From Bacteroidia bacterium (GTDB lineage Bacteria > Bacteroidota > Bacteroidia > Bacteroidales > GCA-2748055), in contig JAUVKN010000216.1 in NCBI GenBank assembly GCA_030596245.1, positions 1 through 7,387 of the forward strand: 7,387 nt of DNA, read 5' to 3'. Numbering within the stretch: the first letter of the stretch is position 1; every line of letters starts with the position of its first letter. Below the pieces are notes generated by a model. The model was not told the DNA's origin. It saw nothing but the letters and a program-made list of their open reading frames with translations, and did not search any database. Of this stretch, positions 6,047-7,387 are shown in pieces. A program made the position numbers and the translations under genes.

Positions 6047-7270
6047 TTATTCGTAGGCTGGCCTGGCTAACTTTCCTATAAACAGGATCGATTTGCTTGT
6101 GTTTTCGGTGATGGCAAACAGGAAGGGCCGATCCAGGCGAATGTAAGAGGGGGGCCCAATGGAAGTAGTCTCGAAAACAATAGCCGTAACGGCGGCCGCT
6201 TCAGTCCCTTCTTCATTCACATCAATGTAGGTTTTATGAATCACATCGGAGATAAACAGGTCGACTGGACTGATCCCGGAGAAATCGGCTTCATCAGTGA
6301 AAGCGATATCCAACCCCATCTCCTTCAGGTCATCGGCCATTGACCGTTCATACTCAAATTTGAATTTTGGCATGTTCACAGTAAAATCTTCCATCTCCTT
6401 GAATTCCTCTCGCCAACTATTCCAGGTATTGCCATCCAATTGTTTCACCAAATCATTTACAGAAGTTCCCTCAGAGGGAAGGAACAGGAACATGCTAAAC
6501 TTTTCGTTCTTATAGGGAAGCTCTACTGCACTAAAATCATCTGTGAATGCTACATCGAAGGTGCTTTCCAGACGCATCATGTCTACCTGTCCGAAAATCT
6601 GGCCCTCTTCAGTATAGAAGGGTGCTTTATCGGTATCCTTGGGATCAAATTCAACCTCCCATACACAATTGAAATATATGGCATTGATAAGGATCATCAT
6701 CATGGCTGGATCGATGGCTTGAATAATTTCATCGATTTTCCCATGGGTTTTGTCGCTCACCCAATCGTTAATTGTCTTTACCGCATCGGCTGTCCGGAAA
6801 TCAATTTCCCGCACCTCCGCATCGTAATAGATGGAATTGAGATCGATGAAATCCAACTCCACCGGAAATCCTTCATCGTACCACATCGAATTTGCGATTT
6901 CCAGCAGGTTTCCCTTAACATTGGTGACCAGCACACCGATGAGCTCTTTGGTGATCTCATTCACCTCTTCGCGGGTGAGGCCATCATAATTCAGTACCTC
7001 CTCAAAGGCATCACGGGTGGTGGATTCAGCACCGTTATAAGCCATGCCCAAGGCGATGCTCACCGAGGCCGGGGAGATCATGATGTTTGGTTCATCTTCT
7101 GCACTAATGACCTCTTTAAACAGATCCAGACCAAAATCATTATTGGTTTCAATAACCTTGGCAGATTTAAGATTATAATCAAATACCGGATCATCTATTT
7201 TTTCCGAACAACCGGATGCGACAAGCACCGATATGGCCATGCATGCAATTCTTAAATATTTTGATTTCAT
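6047..7270 (-). CDS. Serpin-family protease inhibitor, lipoprotein
   Basis: The 407-residue product carries a lipoprotein signal with lipobox V-A-S-G-C (Cys21), followed by S-E-K-I-D-D, an acidic stretch that could favour outer-surface display in Bacteroidota. The serpin fold is clear: NIMISPASVSIALGMAYNGA around residues 62-81, LINAIYFNCVWEVEF in the middle, and RPFLFAI near the C-terminus. The reactive-centre-loop hinge E353-E-G-T-E-A-A-A-V-T362 fits the pattern of inhibitory serpins (small residues at P12-P10, Thr at P14). Counting 17 residues as in alpha-1-antitrypsin puts the scissile bond at Thr369-Ser370, suggesting an elastase-like or small-residue-preferring target; the loop is about two residues longer after P1', so this is approximate. 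Serpins trap serine or cysteine proteases by a covalent suicide mechanism; here likely defence against host, competitor or own proteases at the cell surface. ATG 7270 is chosen because it directly precedes a standard lipoprotein signal. Downstream, no convincing terminator is visible. Confidence 0.95.
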   Translation of the reverse strand: MKSKYLRIACMAISVLVASGCSEKIDDPVFDYNLKSAKVIETNNDFGLDLFKEVISAEDEPNIMISPASVSIALGMAYNGAESTTRDAFEEVLNYDGLTREEVNEITKELIGVLVTNVKGNLLEIANSMWYDEGFPVELDFIDLNSIYYDAEVREIDFRTADAVKTINDWVSDKTHGKIDEIIQAIDPAMMMILINAIYFNCVWEVEFDPKDTDKAPFYTEEGQIFGQVDMMRLESTFDVAFTDDFSAVELPYKNEKFSMFLFLPSEGTSVNDLVKQLDGNTWNSWREEFKEMEDFTVNMPKFKFEYERSMADDLKEMGLDIAFTDEADFSGISPVDLFISDVIHKTYIDVNEEGTEAAAVTAIVFETTSIGPPSYIRLDRPFLFAITENTSKSILFIGKLARPAYE

Positions 7271-7387
7271 GATCTTTGTTTATTACCAAGACAATCTAGC
7301 CTGGATTTGGGTTGTGTTTACGTGCCACATAACCATCTCTTGACAATATGTGGACTATTCATAGGAGGGTTCGGATACCTTTCCAAT

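Noticed and set aside
6440..7255. Long plus-strand open frame (271 codons) opposite the serpin gene
   Set aside because: It has no recognisable domain and lies wholly antisense to a serpin with all family motifs; it is a by-product of the serpin's codon use.
7340..7369. TTGACA (7340-7345) and AGGAGG (7363-7368) on the plus strand near the right edge
   Set aside because: No -10 element at the right spacing and no start codon visible after the AGGAGG; likely chance, or part of something beyond the window.

Overview
The window looks like chromosomal DNA from a member of the Bacteroidota, probably an environmental or gut-associated Bacteroidia of the Marinilabiliales type. That placement is inferred from four things. 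Genes generally lack a clear Shine-Dalgarno sequence and have A-rich leaders. Two proteins are predicted lipoproteins, one with acidic residues soon after the lipid-anchored cysteine. There is a Tat-exported Gfo/Idh/MocA oxidoreductase next to a ThuA-domain lipoprotein. A short secreted protein carries ESWMTTPF-type repeats. Nothing here identifies a genus.

Layout. Positions 1-930 (+) hold the 3' part of a serine hydrolase of the class C beta-lactamase/CubicO family, cut by the left edge. Positions 1009-2400 (+) encode a complete dihydrolipoyl dehydrogenase (lpdA). It converges on a minus-strand block whose last stop codon lies only 3 nt away. That block, in transcription order (right to left), is a ThuA-DUF6807 fusion lipoprotein (5497-3791) followed by a Tat-signal Gfo/Idh/MocA oxidoreductase (3774-2404, or 3807-2404). 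Upstream of it is a 100-nt intergenic segment containing an 18-nt direct repeat (two copies, 22 nt apart) and an inverted repeat that runs into the first start codon. Further right, also on the minus strand, are a 100-residue exported protein with near-identical 57-bp tandem repeats (5900-5598) and a serpin lipoprotein (7270-6047) with an inhibitory-type hinge. The right edge (7271-7387) is the serpin upstream region; I see no gene in it.

How the genes may work together. The clearest functional unit is the oxidoreductase plus ThuA-DUF6807 pair. In rhizobia, ThuA and ThuB (a Gfo/Idh/MocA member) act together on disaccharides through 3-keto derivatives. Here a similar pair appears to be exported, one part lipid-anchored and one part Tat-translocated, which suggests glycoside oxidation or modification outside the cytoplasm. 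The substrate is unknown. LpdA is a housekeeping 2-oxoacid dehydrogenase E3 component and its E1/E2 partners are not visible. The serpin and the repeat protein are separate accessory genes of the cell envelope. There is no gene-free stretch over 300 bases, and I found no tRNA, rRNA, CRISPR array, transposase or phage gene.
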